DNA of 64,000 nucleotides from Photobacterium aphoticum (GCF_001029435.1 NZ_LDOV01000004.1:1-64000), one strand, 5' to 3'. Shown: positions 16,858 to 29,780, counted from the first letter of the stretch. Made by a program: numbers and translations. The notes: generated by a model from the sequence alone, not told the origin.

Positions 16858-18321
16858 TTACTGCTGCTGCATCTCTGCCACATTCAGCTTCATATCCGCT
16901 AACTGGCGGGCAATTTTGCCTACATCGCCGGCACCTTGTGTCAGAACCAAATCATCATTTTGCAGAATATTCGCCAAAGCGGCAGGCAGTGCGTCGGTAT
17001 GCGGAACAAAAATCGGATCAATCTTACCGCGACCACGAATGGTACGACACAGTGAACGACCATCTGCGCCCGCAATTGGCATTTCGCCGGCCGGATACAC
17101 ATCCAGCATCACCAGTACATCCACCTGCTCCAGCACGTTGGCAAAGTCATCATACAGATCACGCGTACGGCTGTAACGGTGCGGCTGGAACACCATCACC
17201 AAACGCTTGTCGCTCCAACCGGCACGGGCCGCCTGAATGGTCACGTCGACTTCGCTTGGGTGATGACCGTAATCGTCCACCAGCATCACGTTACCGTTAC
17301 CGGTTTCAAACTCGCCCAAATGGTCGAAACGGCGACCTGTGCCCTGGAATTCAGCCAGTGCCTGAATGATTGCGCTGTCTTCCACGCCTTCTTCCGTTGC
17401 CACAGCCACAGCAGCCGTTGCATTCAATGCGTTATGCTTACCCGGAATGTTCAGGGTCACCGCCAACGCCGGCTTGTCTTTACGCAAAATAGAGAAATGG
17501 CCTTGCTGACCACGCTGATGGTAATCCACCAGACGCACATCGGCATCGTCAGAGAAACCGTAAGTGATCACCGGACGGCCCACACGTGGCAGCAATTCAC
17601 GTACCACGGGATCGTCCACACATACCACCGCCAAGCCGTAGAATGGCAGGTTATGCAGGAAGTCGACGAAGGTTTGCTTCAGCACTTCAAAGTCGCCACC
17701 GTAGGTATCCATATGGTCGGCTTCAATGTTAGTAACTACTGACACCATCGGCTGCAAATGCAGGAAGGACGCATCACTTTCATCGGCCTCGGCAATCAGG
17801 TAACGACTCAAGCCCAGTCGTGCATTCGTGCCGGCGCTCTTCACCAAGCCACCGTTGACAAAGGTTGGATCCAGACCGGCCTCAGAGTAAATCTGTGTTA
17901 CCAGCGCTGTCGTGGTGGTTTTACCGTGGGTACCGGCAATCGCAATACCGTGACGGTAGCGCATCAGTTCAGCCAGCATTTCAGCACGGCGTACCACCGG
18001 GATACGTTGTTCACGTGCGGCAACCAGTTCCGGGTTTTCCTGATCAATGGCAGTAGAGACCACGACCACGCTGGCCCCTTCCACATTGCCCGCCTGATGG
18101 CCGAAGAAGATTTCCGCGCCTTTGCTTTCCAGACGCTGAGTCACCAAGTTCGGTGCTAAATCAGAGCCACTGATACGGTAGCCTTCGTTCACCAACACTT
18201 CCGCGATACCGCTCATGCCGGCACCACCAATGCCCACAAAGTGAATGCGTTCTACGCGGCGCATCTCTGGCACCATGGTTCGGATTTTTGCTAATTGTTG
18301 GTTATCCAGTTTACTCATCAC
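16858..18321 (-). CDS. murC: UDP-N-acetylmuramate--L-alanine ligase
   Basis: MurC adds L-alanine to UDP-MurNAc, the first amino-acid step in peptidoglycan precursor synthesis. The 487-residue protein has an N-terminal Rossmann domain ([10 protein letters not shown], about 29-38), the ATP loop GTHGKTTTT at 130-138 and the C-terminal ligase domain with DDYGHHP. It lies 11 nt downstream of murG. Confidence 0.98.
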   Translation of the reverse strand: MMSKLDNQQLAKIRTMVPEMRRVERIHFVGIGGAGMSGIAEVLVNEGYRISGSDLAPNLVTQRLESKGAEIFFGHQAGNVEGASVVVVSTAIDQENPELVAAREQRIPVVRRAEMLAELMRYRHGIAIAGTHGKTTTTALVTQIYSEAGLDPTFVNGGLVKSAGTNARLGLSRYLIAEADESDASFLHLQPMVSVVTNIEADHMDTYGGDFEVLKQTFVDFLHNLPFYGLAVVCVDDPVVRELLPRVGRPVITYGFSDDADVRLVDYHQRGQQGHFSILRKDKPALAVTLNIPGKHNALNATAAVAVATEEGVEDSAIIQALAEFQGTGRRFDHLGEFETGNGNVMLVDDYGHHPSEVDVTIQAARAGWSDKRLVMVFQPHRYSRTRDLYDDFANVLEQVDVLVMLDVYPAGEMPIAGADGRSLCRTIRGRGKIDPIFVPHTDALPAALANILQNDDLVLTQGAGDVGKIARQLADMKLNVAEMQQQ

Positions 18322-18332
18322 TTTGTCTCGTC

Positions 18333-19397
18333 TTAATGCTTCGCTAGCGATTTGATCACGTCAGCCACACGGCGATCGGCATCAATGATGGCGGCATCAC
18401 GCGCAGCCTGTGCCATGGCTTCTAGCTGTGCGCGATCGCGCTGTTCTAATTCTGCGGCTAACCCTTCAACGGTTAGATCCGGTTGCTCAATCATCACGGC
18501 AGCACCACACTGCACCAGATGATCGGCATTGAGTGCCTGCTGGCGATCTTTGTGCATGAACGGCACGAAAATCGCGCCGACGCCAGCGGCAGACAGCTCA
18601 GAAACCGTCAATGCCCCTGAACGGCACACCACGATATCGGCCCATGCATACGCAGCGGCCACATCGTCAATAAATTCGGTCACGTTGTGCGGCAGTTCGG
18701 TTTGTTCGCGATAGGCCCGTTCCGTCTCGGCTTGCGCGCCTTTACCGGCTTGATGCCAGATCGTTACGCGATCGCCCAGTAACCCCGCTACTTTGGGCAT
18801 CGTCTGGTTCAGGATGCGCGCCCCTTGGCTACCGCCCATCACCAACACTCGGATAGGCCCGTCGCGATCGGCAAAGCGCACGCTCGGCGTCGGCAAGGCC
18901 ACCACGTCCTGACGAACCGGATTTCCGACCACTTCACGACCCGCAAACGCACCTGGGAAGGCCTGCAGCACATTGGCCGCAATGCGTGACAGCCATTGGT
19001 TTGTCAGGCCTGCCACGGCATTTTGCTCATGCAGGATCACGGGTACACCACACAGCCACGCGGCCACGCCACCCGGCCCACTCACATAACCGCCCATACC
19101 CAATACGGCATCAGGCTGCCATGCTTTGATATAACGGCGCGCCTGCCAGATCGCACTGACGATCTTAAACGGCGCCGCCAATAAACGGCCAAGCCCCTGC
19201 CCACGCAGGCCCTTCACCTTAATAAAATCAATCTCGATACCATGCTTGGGCACCAAATCCGCTTCCATACGATCGGCAGTGCCTAACCAGCGGATCTCCC
19301 AGCCTTCTTGCTGCAATTTTTTTGCAACGGCCAGCCCCGGAAACACATGGCCTCCGGTGCCACCAGCCATCACCAGCAAGCGTTTATTCTTGTTCAT
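18333..19397 (-). CDS. murG: Undecaprenyldiphospho-muramoylpentapeptide beta-N-acetylglucosaminyltransferase
   Basis: MurG transfers GlcNAc to lipid I to make lipid II on the cytoplasmic side of the inner membrane. The 354-residue GT28-family protein has the N-terminal glycine motif GGTGGH at 12-17, the second G-rich loop [12 protein letters not shown] near 190, and the donor-binding [15 protein letters not shown] segment. Its start overlaps the end of ftsW by 14 nt, so the two are translationally coupled. Confidence 0.98.
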   Translation of the reverse strand: MNKNKRLLVMAGGTGGHVFPGLAVAKKLQQEGWEIRWLGTADRMEADLVPKHGIEIDFIKVKGLRGQGLGRLLAAPFKIVSAIWQARRYIKAWQPDAVLGMGGYVSGPGGVAAWLCGVPVILHEQNAVAGLTNQWLSRIAANVLQAFPGAFAGREVVGNPVRQDVVALPTPSVRFADRDGPIRVLVMGGSQGARILNQTMPKVAGLLGDRVTIWHQAGKGAQAETERAYREQTELPHNVTEFIDDVAAAYAWADIVVCRSGALTVSELSAAGVGAIFVPFMHKDRQQALNADHLVQCGAAVMIEQPDLTVEGLAAELEQRDRAQLEAMAQAARDAAIIDADRRVADVIKSLAKH

Positions 19398-20607
19398 TGT
19401 CTTGTTCTTCTATCGTCGTCGGTTCCGGTCTGTTTTTCGCGGCGATACGCTGCTCATAATCAATCCGGATCAAAATGGCCACCGCAGTCGCCATAATTAA
19501 CAAACTCGACCCACCGTAACTGATCAGCGGCAAGGTCAACCCTTTGGTCGGCACCATACCGGCTGCGGCCCCGACATTAACCAATGACTGGAAGGCAAAC
19601 CAGAATGCAAAGCCAAAAGCGAGAAAACCACCGAACAACTGCTCAGTTTGCAAACAACGGCGACCTATCAACAAGGCTTTCACCACCAGCGAGAAGATCA
19701 GCAACAGCACTACGGTCACCCCAACTAACCCCAACTCTTCAGCTAAGACGGAGAATACAAAGTCCGTGTGTGCTTCAGGTAGATAAGCAAGCTTCTGAAT
19801 AGAGTTTCCTAAGCCCTGCCCCAACCATTCGCCACGGCCAAAAGCCATCAGGGACTGCGTCAACTGGTAACCACTACCAAACGGGTTTTCCCACGGATCC
19901 AAAAAAGACGTCACTCGCGCCCAACGATAAGGTTCGAATACGATCAATGCGCCAATCAATCCGACCGCTATCACGAGCATGACCATAAACGGTAAGATCC
20001 TAGAACCGGCAATAAAGAGCATGCCCACCGTGGTCACAAACATCACCACGAAGGAGCCTAAATCAGGCTGCGCCAGTAACAAGCCCCCCAGTACGATTAA
20101 AAGTAAAATAGGTTTTACAAAACCAAACGTGCTTTCTCGTACTTGCTCGTACTGTCGAACCAAATAAGCGGCAATAAAAATAAACAGGGTCAGTTTGGTC
20201 AGTTCTGCAGGCTGCAAATTCAACGGACCTAATGGAATCCAGCGAGAGGCCCCGTTAACTGAGTTACCAATAACGAGTACCACACACAATAAAAACATTG
20301 AGACCAGAAGCATTTTCCAGCCATGTCGGTGCCAAAACTGGAGAGGGACCATAACCATCCCCGCCGCCAGCCCCAGCGATAGAACTAAAAATGACGCATG
20401 ACGCAGGGCAAAATAGAACGGAAAATCCGTCAGGCGGGTCGCGATTGGCACAGAAGCCGAGGTCACCATCACCAAGCCGGTCACCATCAGCGCTAAGGCG
20501 ATCCACACCAGCTGACGGTCATACGGCGCTTGAGCCGCCGGCTTGGCCATCCAGCCAAACACGCCACCGAAGAACGCGCTAAAAGCGTCTTTTACCGCCA
20601 CGCGCAT
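19384..20607 (-). CDS. ftsW: Septal peptidoglycan glycosyltransferase FtsW (SEDS)
   Basis: FtsW polymerises lipid II into septal glycan strands together with FtsI. The 407-residue polytopic protein has ten predicted membrane segments after a roughly 45-residue cytoplasmic tail. It carries SEDS hallmarks, including the large periplasmic loop region [23 protein letters not shown] and the late motifs [19 protein letters not shown]. Its ATG shares one base with the murD TGA stop. Confidence 0.97.
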   Translation of the reverse strand: MRVAVKDAFSAFFGGVFGWMAKPAAQAPYDRQLVWIALALMVTGLVMVTSASVPIATRLTDFPFYFALRHASFLVLSLGLAAGMVMVPLQFWHRHGWKMLLVSMFLLCVVLVIGNSVNGASRWIPLGPLNLQPAELTKLTLFIFIAAYLVRQYEQVRESTFGFVKPILLLIVLGGLLLAQPDLGSFVVMFVTTVGMLFIAGSRILPFMVMLVIAVGLIGALIVFEPYRWARVTSFLDPWENPFGSGYQLTQSLMAFGRGEWLGQGLGNSIQKLAYLPEAHTDFVFSVLAEELGLVGVTVVLLLIFSLVVKALLIGRRCLQTEQLFGGFLAFGFAFWFAFQSLVNVGAAAGMVPTKGLTLPLISYGGSSLLIMATAVAILIRIDYEQRIAAKNRPEPTTIEEQDNEQE

Positions 20608-21944
20608 CAGTGCATCTCACCGATGCGATCTTTTAACGCCTCCGCGAGGGCCACAAAGGCATCGCCACGGGCCATGAAATTGGCGAACTGATCCAAACTG
20701 GCGCACGCCGGAGACAACATGATCATATCGCCGGCACGGGCCTGTTGCGCCGCTAAGGTGGTCGCCTCAACTAGGGTGTCAACGGCAACAGACTGCGCCG
20801 CCAGCGGCAAGAAAGCCTCACGGTCACGGCCGTAGCAGTACAAGCGCACGTTCATCTCTGCCAGGATTGGCGCAAGCTCGGAAAAGTCCGCGCCTTTGCC
20901 GTCACCGCCCACTAAAAGGTGCAATGTGCCGTCAAGGCTCAAACCGCTTAGGGCCGCTTGGGTGCTGGCCAGATTCGTTGCTTTGGAGTCATTGACCCAG
21001 CGCACGCCTGCATGGTTAACCACCAACTGGCAACGGTGCGATAGACCTTGGTAACGGCGCAATGCACGACACGACGCAGCGCGATCAATGCCCGCCGCAT
21101 CCGCCAGCGCTAACGCTGCCAGACTGTTTGCCACATTGTGACGGCCGACTAACGCAATCTCATCAGCCGGCATCAACGCTTCACCGTTAACCGCTAACCA
21201 TTCGCGGCCCTCGATACGCACCAAGCCATAAGCACGATCATCAAAACCAAAGCTGGTCATGGCGGTATTCACATCGGGTTGAGTCGCCATATCGTCACGG
21301 TTAAACACCGCAAGCTCGGCATGGTGGAAGATACGCATCTTGGCTTCGCTGTACTGGCGTAAACCGCCCGGATAGCGATCCATGTGATCTTCCGATAAAT
21401 TCAGGTACACCGCCGCTTTCAGCGCCAGTGATGAGGTCGTTTCAAGCTGAAAGCTGGATAGCTCCAACACGTACAAATCATGCTGGTTGATCAGCATATC
21501 CAATGCTGCAAAACCAATGTTGCCACCCACACCCACGTTGATGCCGGCTTCTTTGGCCATCTCGCCCACCAAGCTGGTCACGGTACTTTTACCGTTTGAA
21601 CCGGTGATCGCGACAACGGGTTTATCCACCGCACGGGCGAACAATTCGATGTCACCGACAATCTCAACGCCCGCATGGGCCGCTGTCTGCAGCTCTGGCG
21701 TCGCCAGCGCAATACCCGGACTGGCGACAATCATGTCTGCCGCCAATAGCCAGTCCATGTTCCACTGGCCGCAGCACAATGCCACACTATCCGGTAGCTG
21801 GTCATGACCAGGTGGCGTGTCACGGGTATCAATCACTTTAATATCCATCGACGGAGACAGTCGTAACAGGTGATGAACAACAGACAAGCCCGTCATTCCC
21901 AGCCCAATCACAACAACCTTATTTACGCCACCTAAGCCTTTCAT
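20607..21944 (-). CDS. murD: UDP-N-acetylmuramoylalanine--D-glutamate ligase
   Basis: MurD adds D-glutamate to UDP-MurNAc-L-Ala. The 445-residue protein has the N-terminal GLGMTGLS nucleotide-binding turn, the ATP loop GSNGKS at 115-120, and the C-terminal domain with NDSKATN and the lysine-containing GGDGKGADF stretch. It starts on the base immediately after the mraY stop codon, which indicates coupled translation. Confidence 0.98.
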   Translation of the reverse strand: MKGLGGVNKVVVIGLGMTGLSVVHHLLRLSPSMDIKVIDTRDTPPGHDQLPDSVALCCGQWNMDWLLAADMIVASPGIALATPELQTAAHAGVEIVGDIELFARAVDKPVVAITGSNGKSTVTSLVGEMAKEAGINVGVGGNIGFAALDMLINQHDLYVLELSSFQLETTSSLALKAAVYLNLSEDHMDRYPGGLRQYSEAKMRIFHHAELAVFNRDDMATQPDVNTAMTSFGFDDRAYGLVRIEGREWLAVNGEALMPADEIALVGRHNVANSLAALALADAAGIDRAASCRALRRYQGLSHRCQLVVNHAGVRWVNDSKATNLASTQAALSGLSLDGTLHLLVGGDGKGADFSELAPILAEMNVRLYCYGRDREAFLPLAAQSVAVDTLVEATTLAAQQARAGDMIMLSPACASLDQFANFMARGDAFVALAEALKDRIGEMH

Positions 21945-23027
21945 TTATCGTACCTTCAATGTCGCCAGTGCAATCAGTACCAGCATCAATGTAATGATCC
22001 AGAAACGCACGATCACGCGCGGCTCCGGCCAACCTTTCAATTCGTAGTGGTGATGGATGGGTGCCATGCGGAAAATACGCTGGCCGCGCAGTTTGTAAGA
22101 GCCGACCTGCAGGATCACAGAAACCGTTTCCATCACAAACACACCGCCCATCAGTACCAATAGCAGTTCCTGACGCACCAGTACCGCGATGGTACCCAAC
22201 GCGCCACCCAGAGCCAGAGAGCCAACATCGCCCATGAAGACCTGTGCTGGGTAAGTGTTAAACCACAAAAAGCCCAGACCCGCACCGACAATCGCCGTAC
22301 ACACCACGACCAACTCGCTGGCATCTTTCAGATAAGGGATATGCAGGTATTCTGCAAAGTTCACGTTACCGGTCGCCCAGGCAATGAACGCCATACCGCC
22401 CGCCACCATCACGGTTGGCATAATCGCCAGACCGTCCAGGCCATCGGTCAGGTTCACCGCGTTACTGGTGCCGACAATCACGAAATAGGTAAAGACGATG
22501 TAGAACAGCCCCAGCTGTGGCATCACATCTTTAAAGAACGGTACCACCAGTTGTGTCGCCACCGTGTCTTGGCCGTGCACATACAGCGCAAATGCGACGC
22601 CCAGCGCGATCACCGACTGCCAGAAGTATTTCCAGCGCGCGATCAGACCATCGGTGTTCTTGCGTACCACCTTACGGTAGTCATCCACAAAGCCTACCGC
22701 ACCGTAGCCGAGCATGACCACGAGCACTGCCCACACATACGGGTTGCTCAGATCGGCCCAGAGCAACACCGTGATCGCAATCGCCGCCAGGATCATGATC
22801 CCGCCCATGGTTGGCGTACCACGTTTGCTAAAATGGGATTCCGGACCGTCGTGACGGACAACCTGACCGATTTGCAGCATCTGCAAACGGGCGATCAAGC
22901 GCGGGCCCATCCAGAGCGAAATCATCAGTGCGGTTAAGATACTGATGATGGCGCGGAACGTCAGGTATTCAAACAGACGGAAAAAAGGAAAAGTCGGTTC
23001 TAGTAAGTCGGCTAACCAGTAAATCAT
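21945..23027 (-). CDS. mraY: Phospho-N-acetylmuramoyl-pentapeptide-transferase
   Basis: MraY transfers phospho-MurNAc-pentapeptide to undecaprenyl phosphate, making lipid I in the inner membrane. The 360-residue integral membrane protein has about ten transmembrane segments. It carries the conserved cytoplasmic aspartate motifs FVDDYRK and [10 protein letters not shown] and the histidine-rich MAPIHHHYE loop. Its ATG overlaps the murF stop by 4 nt. Confidence 0.98.
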   Translation of the reverse strand: MIYWLADLLEPTFPFFRLFEYLTFRAIISILTALMISLWMGPRLIARLQMLQIGQVVRHDGPESHFSKRGTPTMGGIMILAAIAITVLLWADLSNPYVWAVLVVMLGYGAVGFVDDYRKVVRKNTDGLIARWKYFWQSVIALGVAFALYVHGQDTVATQLVVPFFKDVMPQLGLFYIVFTYFVIVGTSNAVNLTDGLDGLAIMPTVMVAGGMAFIAWATGNVNFAEYLHIPYLKDASELVVVCTAIVGAGLGFLWFNTYPAQVFMGDVGSLALGGALGTIAVLVRQELLLVLMGGVFVMETVSVILQVGSYKLRGQRIFRMAPIHHHYELKGWPEPRVIVRFWIITLMLVLIALATLKVR

Positions 23028-24406
23028 GCTTCTTGTTCCTGCAGTGCCACAATCACATCTTCCATGCGGGAGCTACGCGCCCCTTTTGCCAGCACTGTCA
23101 CTTGGAGGTTATGTTCGTTGAGTTGTGTCTCGAGTTGCTGTTGCAACGCAGCAATCAAGTCAGCTTTATTGTCAAAATGTCGGCCACCGTTCAGTTCGCT
23201 CACCACCTGGCTTGCGCGACCAAAGGTCATGACATCCAGACCACGATGTTGCGCATGCTCTGCTACCTCACGGTGCAAGGCTGCACTGTCATCGCCCAAT
23301 TCCGCCATGTCGCCCAGAATAAACCAACGTTGCCCGTCAAAACTGTCGAGCAAATCAATCGCGGCTTTTACCGAGGCCACACTGGCATTGTAGGTATCAT
23401 CAATCAGGCGCAAATTGGTGCGTGGCTCGGTAATATCAACCCGCCCCTTCACACTGGTGACTTGCCCCAAACCGGCTTGTACCTGCGCCGGGGTCGCACC
23501 GACCGCCATGGCCATCGCAGCGGCCGCCAACGCATTAGACACGTTATGCTGACCGGCAATCGTCAGGCTGACCGGAAACGCGCCTGAAGGGGTGCGCATT
23601 GTAAAACAAGCACGCCCAAGACTGTTAATAATTATGTCATCAGCGGAAAAATCAGCATTTTTTTGCGTTGCAGAGAAGGTCACGAGCTGATGATTGTCCA
23701 GCAATGGCTGCCAAGTGGCTTGTGAATGCGAATCCAGATTGATGATGGCGGTAGCGTTATCGCCCGTCAGCCCCTCAAAAATCTCGCCTTTGGCTTTTGC
23801 GACTCCGGCCAATGAGCCAAACCCTTCCAGATGGGCAGCCGCCAGGTTATTCACCAGCGCCACTTGTGGCTTCACCAGATGCGTAGTGTACGCGATTTCG
23901 TTTTGATGGTTAGCGCCCAGCTCAATCACGGCAAATTCATCGGCCGCCGTCAGGCGCAATAGCGTCAGCGGTACCCCGATGTCGTTATTGAAGTTACCGG
24001 CTGTCGCCAAGACTTTGCCTTTTTCGGCCAGAATCGCCGCGACCATCTCTTTGACGGTGGTTTTGCCGCAGCTGCCCGTCAACGCCAAGGTTGTCAGGCC
24101 GTGTTGTTCGCTCAGGGTCGCTTTGACCCAGGCGCCTAACTGCCCCAATGCGGCGTGGGTATCGGCCACCACCACTTGTGGCAGCGCCACCGGTAAGTGG
24201 CGGCTTACTAAAAGGGCCATCGCCCCGTTCTCACGGGCCGTTTCACAAAAGTCATGGGCGTCAAAACGCTCGCCTTTCAGGGCAATAAACAGGGTGCTTT
24301 CTCCGATCTGACGGGTATCGGTCGATACCGCCGTGATCGACGCATCACTGCCGACCAACTCACCCCCAAGGATCTGGGCCAGTTGGGAAAGAGAAACCTG
24401 AATCAT
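23024..24406 (-). CDS. murF: UDP-N-acetylmuramoyl-tripeptide--D-alanyl-D-alanine ligase
   Basis: MurF adds the D-Ala-D-Ala dipeptide to complete the cytoplasmic pentapeptide precursor. The 460-residue protein has an N-terminal uridine-binding domain, the ATP loop TGSCGKTT from about 110, and [10 protein letters not shown] in the C-terminal domain. It overlaps both mraY and murE by 4 nt. The dipeptide-making Ddl enzyme is not encoded in this window. Confidence 0.97.
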   Translation of the reverse strand: MIQVSLSQLAQILGGELVGSDASITAVSTDTRQIGESTLFIALKGERFDAHDFCETARENGAMALLVSRHLPVALPQVVVADTHAALGQLGAWVKATLSEQHGLTTLALTGSCGKTTVKEMVAAILAEKGKVLATAGNFNNDIGVPLTLLRLTAADEFAVIELGANHQNEIAYTTHLVKPQVALVNNLAAAHLEGFGSLAGVAKAKGEIFEGLTGDNATAIINLDSHSQATWQPLLDNHQLVTFSATQKNADFSADDIIINSLGRACFTMRTPSGAFPVSLTIAGQHNVSNALAAAAMAMAVGATPAQVQAGLGQVTSVKGRVDITEPRTNLRLIDDTYNASVASVKAAIDLLDSFDGQRWFILGDMAELGDDSAALHREVAEHAQHRGLDVMTFGRASQVVSELNGGRHFDNKADLIAALQQQLETQLNEHNLQVTVLAKGARSSRMEDVIVALQEQEA

Positions 24407-25917
24407 GCGTGCGCCTCCAGTAATGCTTGTGCCGTTTCGCGATCAGAATAATGAATCGTGCGATCCGCCAGAATTTGATAATCCTCATGCCCTTTGCCTG
24501 CCACCAAAATGATGTCGTCAGCACCGGCATGGGTAAATGCCCACTCACAGGCTTGCGCGCGATCGTGCACCACGGCAGCCGTTTCCGGCGCGCTCAAGCC
24601 AGCCAGCATATCGGCCATAATGACAGTAGGATCTTCACTGCGCGGGTTGTCGTCGGTCAGAATCACACGGTCGGCCAGTTGCTCTGCCGCCTGTGCCATC
24701 ATCGGGCGTTTACCGCTGTCACGGTCGCCGCCACAGCCAAAGATACACCACAGCTCGCCGTCACAATGGACGCGCAATGCCTGCAACGCCTTTTCCAATG
24801 CATCTGGCGTATGAGCATAGTCAACGACCAGCATAGGTTTGTCAGGCGCTTGAAAAACTTCCATTCGGCCGGTAACGGCTTTCAGTTGCGGCGCGGCGGC
24901 CAACAGCGGTGCCATCGGGTGGCCCGTCGCCAGCAAGGTGGCTAACGCCAACATCAGGTTCATCACATTGAAGGCGCCCACTAATGGCGCGCAGAACTCC
25001 CCTTCGCCCCAGCTCGAATCAAAGCGGACGGTCACCCCTTGGGTGCTGTAATGTACTTGCTCCAGCCACAACGCCTGCCCGGCCCAGCCTGACAGACTGA
25101 TTTTTTCCTGTGCCACGGCAACCGCCTCTGGCAAGGTAAGCAACCACTCACGTCCTACCGCATCATCGGCATTGATGATGGCCTTGCCGCAATGGTGGGC
25201 GGTAAACAGGGTTTTCTTGGCGCCGGCGTAGCTCGCCATGTCACCGTGGTAATCCAAATGATCACGGCTCAAATTGGTAAAGATGCTGGCCTGAAACTGA
25301 AGGGCACTGATACGCCCTTGTACCAGGCCATGGGAAGACACTTCCATCGCGGCGTAATCCGCCCCTTGCTGCACCATCTCTGCCAGCACGTGCGGAATTT
25401 CAATGGCGCTGCCCGTGGTATTGGCCGCCGGTACAATCTGTCCGAGCAAACCGTTACCCGTGGTGCCCATGACCCCAGCCTGATGCCCAAGCAAGTTAGC
25501 CCATTGTGCCAATAGCTGGCTGATAGTGGTTTTACCGTTGGTGCCGGTCACCGCAATCAGCGACAAGGCTTCATCCGGTGCGCCGTAAAAACGCTTGGCA
25601 ATGGCAGACAACAATGTGTTCAGCGATGGCAGGGCAATCACCGCCACGCCATTTTGTTCCGTCAGGCTGAACGTGTTGTCGTCGTTGTGGGTCAGCACGG
25701 CCGCTGCGCCGTTTTCAATCGCTTTAGCCATGAACTGACGGCCATCTACGCTGTGGCCCTTTATCGCGACAAACACATCGCCCTGCTTGACGTGACGGCT
25801 GTCTAACGTCATGCCGCTCACGGATAATGCCGAGACAGACGCAGGTAACGCCTCTGCTTGGAGCCATGGCGCCAACAATGCGCCCAGCGGAGTAGATTGC
25901 TTAGATTCCGGCATCAC
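24403..25917 (-). CDS. murE: UDP-MurNAc-L-Ala-D-Glu:meso-diaminopimelate ligase
   Basis: MurE adds the third stem-peptide residue. The 504-residue protein has the ATP loop GTNGKT at 125-130, and the C-terminal DNPR motif (in [11 protein letters not shown]) that marks specificity for meso-diaminopimelate rather than lysine, as expected for a Gram-negative wall. It begins with two consecutive ATG codons; the start overlaps the ftsI end by 17 nt. Confidence 0.97.
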   Translation of the reverse strand: MMPESKQSTPLGALLAPWLQAEALPASVSALSVSGMTLDSRHVKQGDVFVAIKGHSVDGRQFMAKAIENGAAAVLTHNDDNTFSLTEQNGVAVIALPSLNTLLSAIAKRFYGAPDEALSLIAVTGTNGKTTISQLLAQWANLLGHQAGVMGTTGNGLLGQIVPAANTTGSAIEIPHVLAEMVQQGADYAAMEVSSHGLVQGRISALQFQASIFTNLSRDHLDYHGDMASYAGAKKTLFTAHHCGKAIINADDAVGREWLLTLPEAVAVAQEKISLSGWAGQALWLEQVHYSTQGVTVRFDSSWGEGEFCAPLVGAFNVMNLMLALATLLATGHPMAPLLAAAPQLKAVTGRMEVFQAPDKPMLVVDYAHTPDALEKALQALRVHCDGELWCIFGCGGDRDSGKRPMMAQAAEQLADRVILTDDNPRSEDPTVIMADMLAGLSAPETAAVVHDRAQACEWAFTHAGADDIILVAGKGHEDYQILADRTIHYSDRETAQALLEAHA

Positions 25918-27679
25918 TATGATCTCTATGATTCACGAGGTTCAAATGTTCGAGGGTGCCCGCATCCGGCGGGATATTTAAAATTTGTAAGGCGCTTTCC
26001 ATCACTTCGGAGAAAATCGGGGCCGCAATCGCACCACCGTAGTATTTGTCCCCTTGCGGCTCGTTCACGACCACGACCATGGCCAAACGCGGATCGCTGA
26101 TCGGCGCAATACCGGCAGTCATCGCCACGTATTCATCGCTGTAGCCCCCCGCCACCGCTTTTTTCGCGGTACCGGTTTTGGCTCCGACACGGTATCCCGG
26201 TACCGCCGCACGCTTCGCACTGCCTTCTTTGTGGGTCACCGTTTCGAGCATATTCAGCAACTTACGGGTGTTTTCTGCCGACACGACCTGACGCCCCGGC
26301 ACCACCGATTCGGTTTTCAGGATCGACAACGGTCGGCTCACCCCCATCGCACCCAGCGTGGCATACGCGCGCACCAACTGAATAGGCGTCACCGAAATCC
26401 CGTAGCCAAACGCCAGAGTCGCGCGTTCAAAGTCAGACCAGCGACGACGATCCGGGAAGAAGCCTTGCGCTTCACCGATCAGGTTAATGCCCGAGGCATC
26501 GCCCAAACCGACACTGCTGTACATCCCCAACACCGCATCGATAGGCATCGCCAGTGACAGCTTACTGACACCTATGTTACTGGATTTTTGTAAAATTCGA
26601 GCAAGGTTTGCTTTACCAACGCGAGAAACATCACGCACACGGCTGCCGCCGATCTGCATGAGGCCATTACCGGTATCAATCACGGTGTGCTCATCCGCCA
26701 CGCCATTTTCCAGCGCCGCCAGCACCACAAACGGTTTGATGGTCGAGCCCGGCTCCATGGCATCGGTGATCGCACGGTTACGCATACGGTAACTTTGCAG
26801 CTGCTCACGGTTGTTCGGGTTGTAAGACGGCGCATTGACCATGGCCAGCACCTCACCGGTGCGCACATCCACCATCACAATGGATGCGGATGTCGCCTGA
26901 TAATCGGCCACCGCCTGTTTCACGGCGCGGTAAGCCACGGCCTGCAGACGCTGATCGATACTCAGACTGAGCGGTTTGCCCGGCTCACGTTGTTTCAGAG
27001 AGATATTTTCCACCACGCGCCCGTAACGGTCTTTACGCACGGTGCGGCGTCCCGGCTCGCCAGTCAGCCAGCCGTCATAGGTGCGCTCCACCCCTTCCAG
27101 GCCGTGACTGTCGATACCCGTCACACCAATCAGATGGGCGCTGACCTCAGCGGCCGGATAGAAACGACGGGACTCGTCTTTCAAGCCAATGCCCCGCAAG
27201 CTCAACTTCCTGACATAATCAGCCATCGCCGGACTCACCTGACGCTGCAGGTAGATAAAGCGCCGCTTTTTGTTGTCTTCTAAACGGTCGAGTAATTCTT
27301 TGCGATCCAGACCCAAAACATCGGCCAGAGCATACCAGCGTTCACGCTGCGCCAGTCCATCATCTTTAAATATCTCTACAGGGTCGGCCCAGACTGCCTG
27401 TACCGGTACACTGACGGCCAGTGGTTCACCATTGCGATCGGAGATGATCCCACGTGCGGATGGCATGGCTTTGACACGCAATGAACGCATGTCCCCTTCT
27501 TGGATCAACTTGCCCGGCTCAAGCACCTGAATGTAGGCGGCCCGGGCGATCAGAGCGATCAACGCCAGCGCAACGAAGCCACAAATGACAGTAAAGCGCC
27601 ACGGGATGAATGCCGGTGGCGCTTTCTGACGTCGCTGGTTCTGCTTGGCTGAACGCTTAAATAGATTCTTCAATTTCAT
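25901..27679 (-). CDS. ftsI: Peptidoglycan D,D-transpeptidase FtsI (PBP3)
   Basis: FtsI cross-links septal peptidoglycan with FtsW. The 592-residue protein has a short basic cytoplasmic tail, one membrane anchor (about 29-49), the PBP dimer domain with RGIISDRNG at 76-84, and a transpeptidase domain with the catalytic SxxK Ser312-Thr-Ile-Lys315, SSN at 366-368 and KTGT at 501-504. It directly follows ftsL with no gap. Confidence 0.98.
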   Translation of the reverse strand: MKLKNLFKRSAKQNQRRQKAPPAFIPWRFTVICGFVALALIALIARAAYIQVLEPGKLIQEGDMRSLRVKAMPSARGIISDRNGEPLAVSVPVQAVWADPVEIFKDDGLAQRERWYALADVLGLDRKELLDRLEDNKKRRFIYLQRQVSPAMADYVRKLSLRGIGLKDESRRFYPAAEVSAHLIGVTGIDSHGLEGVERTYDGWLTGEPGRRTVRKDRYGRVVENISLKQREPGKPLSLSIDQRLQAVAYRAVKQAVADYQATSASIVMVDVRTGEVLAMVNAPSYNPNNREQLQSYRMRNRAITDAMEPGSTIKPFVVLAALENGVADEHTVIDTGNGLMQIGGSRVRDVSRVGKANLARILQKSSNIGVSKLSLAMPIDAVLGMYSSVGLGDASGINLIGEAQGFFPDRRRWSDFERATLAFGYGISVTPIQLVRAYATLGAMGVSRPLSILKTESVVPGRQVVSAENTRKLLNMLETVTHKEGSAKRAAVPGYRVGAKTGTAKKAVAGGYSDEYVAMTAGIAPISDPRLAMVVVVNEPQGDKYYGGAIAAPIFSEVMESALQILNIPPDAGTLEHLNLVNHRDHSDAGI

Positions 27680-28000
27680 TTACTGCACAATGACTTCATT
27701 GTCGCGGGAAGGACGATGCATTTGCATTTCATCCTCGGCCAGACGCTCAATGCGGCTATGCTCAGCCAGTGAATTTTCTTCAAGGATTTGGTTGCGCCAT
27801 TCAATGTCGAGCTGATCGCGTTCGATCAGCAGTTGCTCTTGCTGGGCAATTAATTGGCGGGAGTTGTGGGTGATGAGCACCACCCCAACCGCAGAACACA
27901 ACACCAGAACCAACAGCACGAGCGGAAAACGCCCGATGGTCAGGAGATCTTTGCCAATGATTTTAGCGAGATTGTCTGAAGGTTCCGGTGCGACTTTCAT
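27680..28000 (-). CDS. ftsL: Cell division protein FtsL
   Basis: FtsL is a small bitopic protein that forms a complex with FtsB and FtsQ and activates FtsWI. The 106-residue product has a cytoplasmic tail, one membrane segment at about 24-43 and a periplasmic coiled coil rich in Glu, Gln and Leu (about 47-92). Identification rests on size, topology and position between rsmH and ftsI, since FtsL sequences diverge quickly. Confidence 0.92.
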   Translation of the reverse strand: MKVAPEPSDNLAKIIGKDLLTIGRFPLVLLVLVLCSAVGVVLITHNSRQLIAQQEQLLIERDQLDIEWRNQILEENSLAEHSRIERLAEDEMQMHRPSRDNEVIVQ

Positions 28001-28004
28001 ACGA

Positions 28005-28952
28005 TTACAAACGCTCAGCTAGACGCAGAACAGAACTGCGCGAGCGCGCGTTTTCTGTGATTTCATCGCGGCTTGGCTTGATCGCTTTACCGACGGCTTT
28101 CAGCCCTGCCGAGCCCAGCGCTTTGATTTGCTCTTCCGTCAGCGGCAGACCGGCCGGTACTTCCGGGCCTTTACTTTGCTTGCGGATAAAACGCTTCACC
28201 ATACGATCTTCCAATGAGTGGAAGCTGATCACTGACAGACGGCCGCCCGGAGCCAATACGCTCATCGCGCCGTTAAGTGCGGTTTCGATCTCATCCAACT
28301 CACTGTTGATGTAGATGCGGATCGCCTGGAAACTGCGGGTCGCCGGGTGCTTATGCTTGTCTTTAAACGGTGACACGTCGGCAATCAGTTTAGCCAATTG
28401 CGTGGTACGCGTTAGTGGTTCATTTTCTGGGTTTTCGCGGTATTCCACGATGCCACGGGCAATACGCTTGGCAAAACGCTCTTCACCAAATTCACGCAGC
28501 ACCCATGCGATGTCGTCGGCTTCTGCGGCCGCCAGCCATTCAGCGGCAGATTGGCCAGATGTGGGATCCATACGCATGTCCAGCGGACCGTCACGCATAA
28601 AGCTAAAGCCACGCTCAGCGTCGTCCAGCTGTGGCGATGACACGCCCAAGTCCAGCAGCACGCCGTCAACACGGCCGATCAAATCACGCTCTTCCATGTA
28701 TTTTTCCATGCCAGAGAACGGGCCATGGATAATGTTGAAGCGTGGATCATTGATTTTCGCGGCTTCCGCAATCGCCTGTGGATCACGGTCGATACTGTAC
28801 AGACGACCATTTTCACCCAGCTGGGAAAGAATCAAACGGCTATGGCCACCACGGCCGAAAGTCCCGTCGATGTAGATACCATCCGGCTTAATTGCTAAGC
28901 CATCAACGGATTCATGAAGTAAGACGGAGACGTGCGCAAACTGTTCAGACAT
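28005..28952 (-). CDS. rsmH: 16S rRNA (cytosine1402-N4)-methyltransferase
   Basis: RsmH methylates N4 of C1402 in the 16S rRNA decoding centre. RsmI, which modifies the ribose of the same nucleotide, is encoded nearby at 29781-30641. The 315-residue protein has the SAM-binding motif [10 protein letters not shown] at about 29-38 and the family segment [12 protein letters not shown]. It is the first gene of the dcw cluster here; mraZ, normally just upstream, is absent. The ribosome binding site is weak. A promoter with TTGACA and TACACT lies about 145 nt upstream. Confidence 0.97.
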   Translation of the reverse strand: MSEQFAHVSVLLHESVDGLAIKPDGIYIDGTFGRGGHSRLILSQLGENGRLYSIDRDPQAIAEAAKINDPRFNIIHGPFSGMEKYMEERDLIGRVDGVLLDLGVSSPQLDDAERGFSFMRDGPLDMRMDPTSGQSAAEWLAAAEADDIAWVLREFGEERFAKRIARGIVEYRENPENEPLTRTTQLAKLIADVSPFKDKHKHPATRSFQAIRIYINSELDEIETALNGAMSVLAPGGRLSVISFHSLEDRMVKRFIRKQSKGPEVPAGLPLTEEQIKALGSAGLKAVGKAIKPSRDEITENARSRSSVLRLAERL

Positions 28953-29097
28953 AAGGATTCATTCAGCTCTTGTGAAAGCCCGCCAAGCCATCACACAGTG
29001 CAACGGCCGGACGTAAACATTTATTAGGAAAGAAATTCAGCGACTTAATGCGTAAAAATGCTTTTTTCATAGCAATTGCCGCAAATTCCCATGGCAA

Positions 29098-29127
29098 AGT
29101 GTACGTATTTGACAAAAAAGATGTCAA
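29098..29127 (-). promoter_or_regulatory. Putative sigma70 promoter of the dcw cluster
   Basis: On the minus strand a perfect -35 TTGACA is followed after 18 nt by TACACT. The predicted start is near 29090, leaving a leader of about 140 nt before rsmH. The -35 box is one arm of a perfect inverted repeat, TTGACA-N7-TGTCAA (29109-29127), which could bind a regulator. Confidence 0.65.
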
Positions 29128-29221
29128 GCCAGCACCCGCATTTCTAACAATCTATTGATATTTAGCACCGAAATTTAGTACGAGCAAAACTGTGGGAAAA
29201 TTTTTTGAGGGGCTGAATACG

Positions 29222-29269
29222 ATAAAAGGTGATGCCACACTTCCAAAGAAGCATCGCATCACCTTTTAT
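29222..29269 (-). terminator. Intrinsic terminator of rnpB
   Basis: Two perfectly complementary 14-nt arms (ATAAAAGGTGATGC and GCATCACCTTTTAT) enclose a 20-nt loop that itself contains a GCATC able to form a register-shifted alternative pairing. On the minus strand the 3' arm ends in TTTTAT, 12 nt downstream of the mature RNase P RNA end. Confidence 0.85.
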
Positions 29270-29280
29270 ACTGAAAGTGG

Positions 29281-29662
<382 letters not shown>

Positions 29663-29780
29663 AGCGCGGATTGTATAAGACTTAGGTCACAGTTACCAGT
29701 GAAAAAAGCCCTGTGATGCAGAGGTGCTCAAAATACCCGCAACTTCTGCTCCATCATCCGCTTTCTACGCACACACGCCC

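Larger units (their letters stand above)
28953..29280. other. rsmH-rnpB intergenic region
   Basis: These 328 nt hold the dcw promoter (29098-29127, minus) and the rnpB terminator (29222-29269), but no coding sequence. The space is too short for a normal mraZ of about 150 codons, and no remnant was recognised. Confidence 0.7.

Noticed and set aside
17179..17742. 187-codon plus-strand frame
   Set aside because: It is antisense to murC, whose motifs are intact on the other strand.
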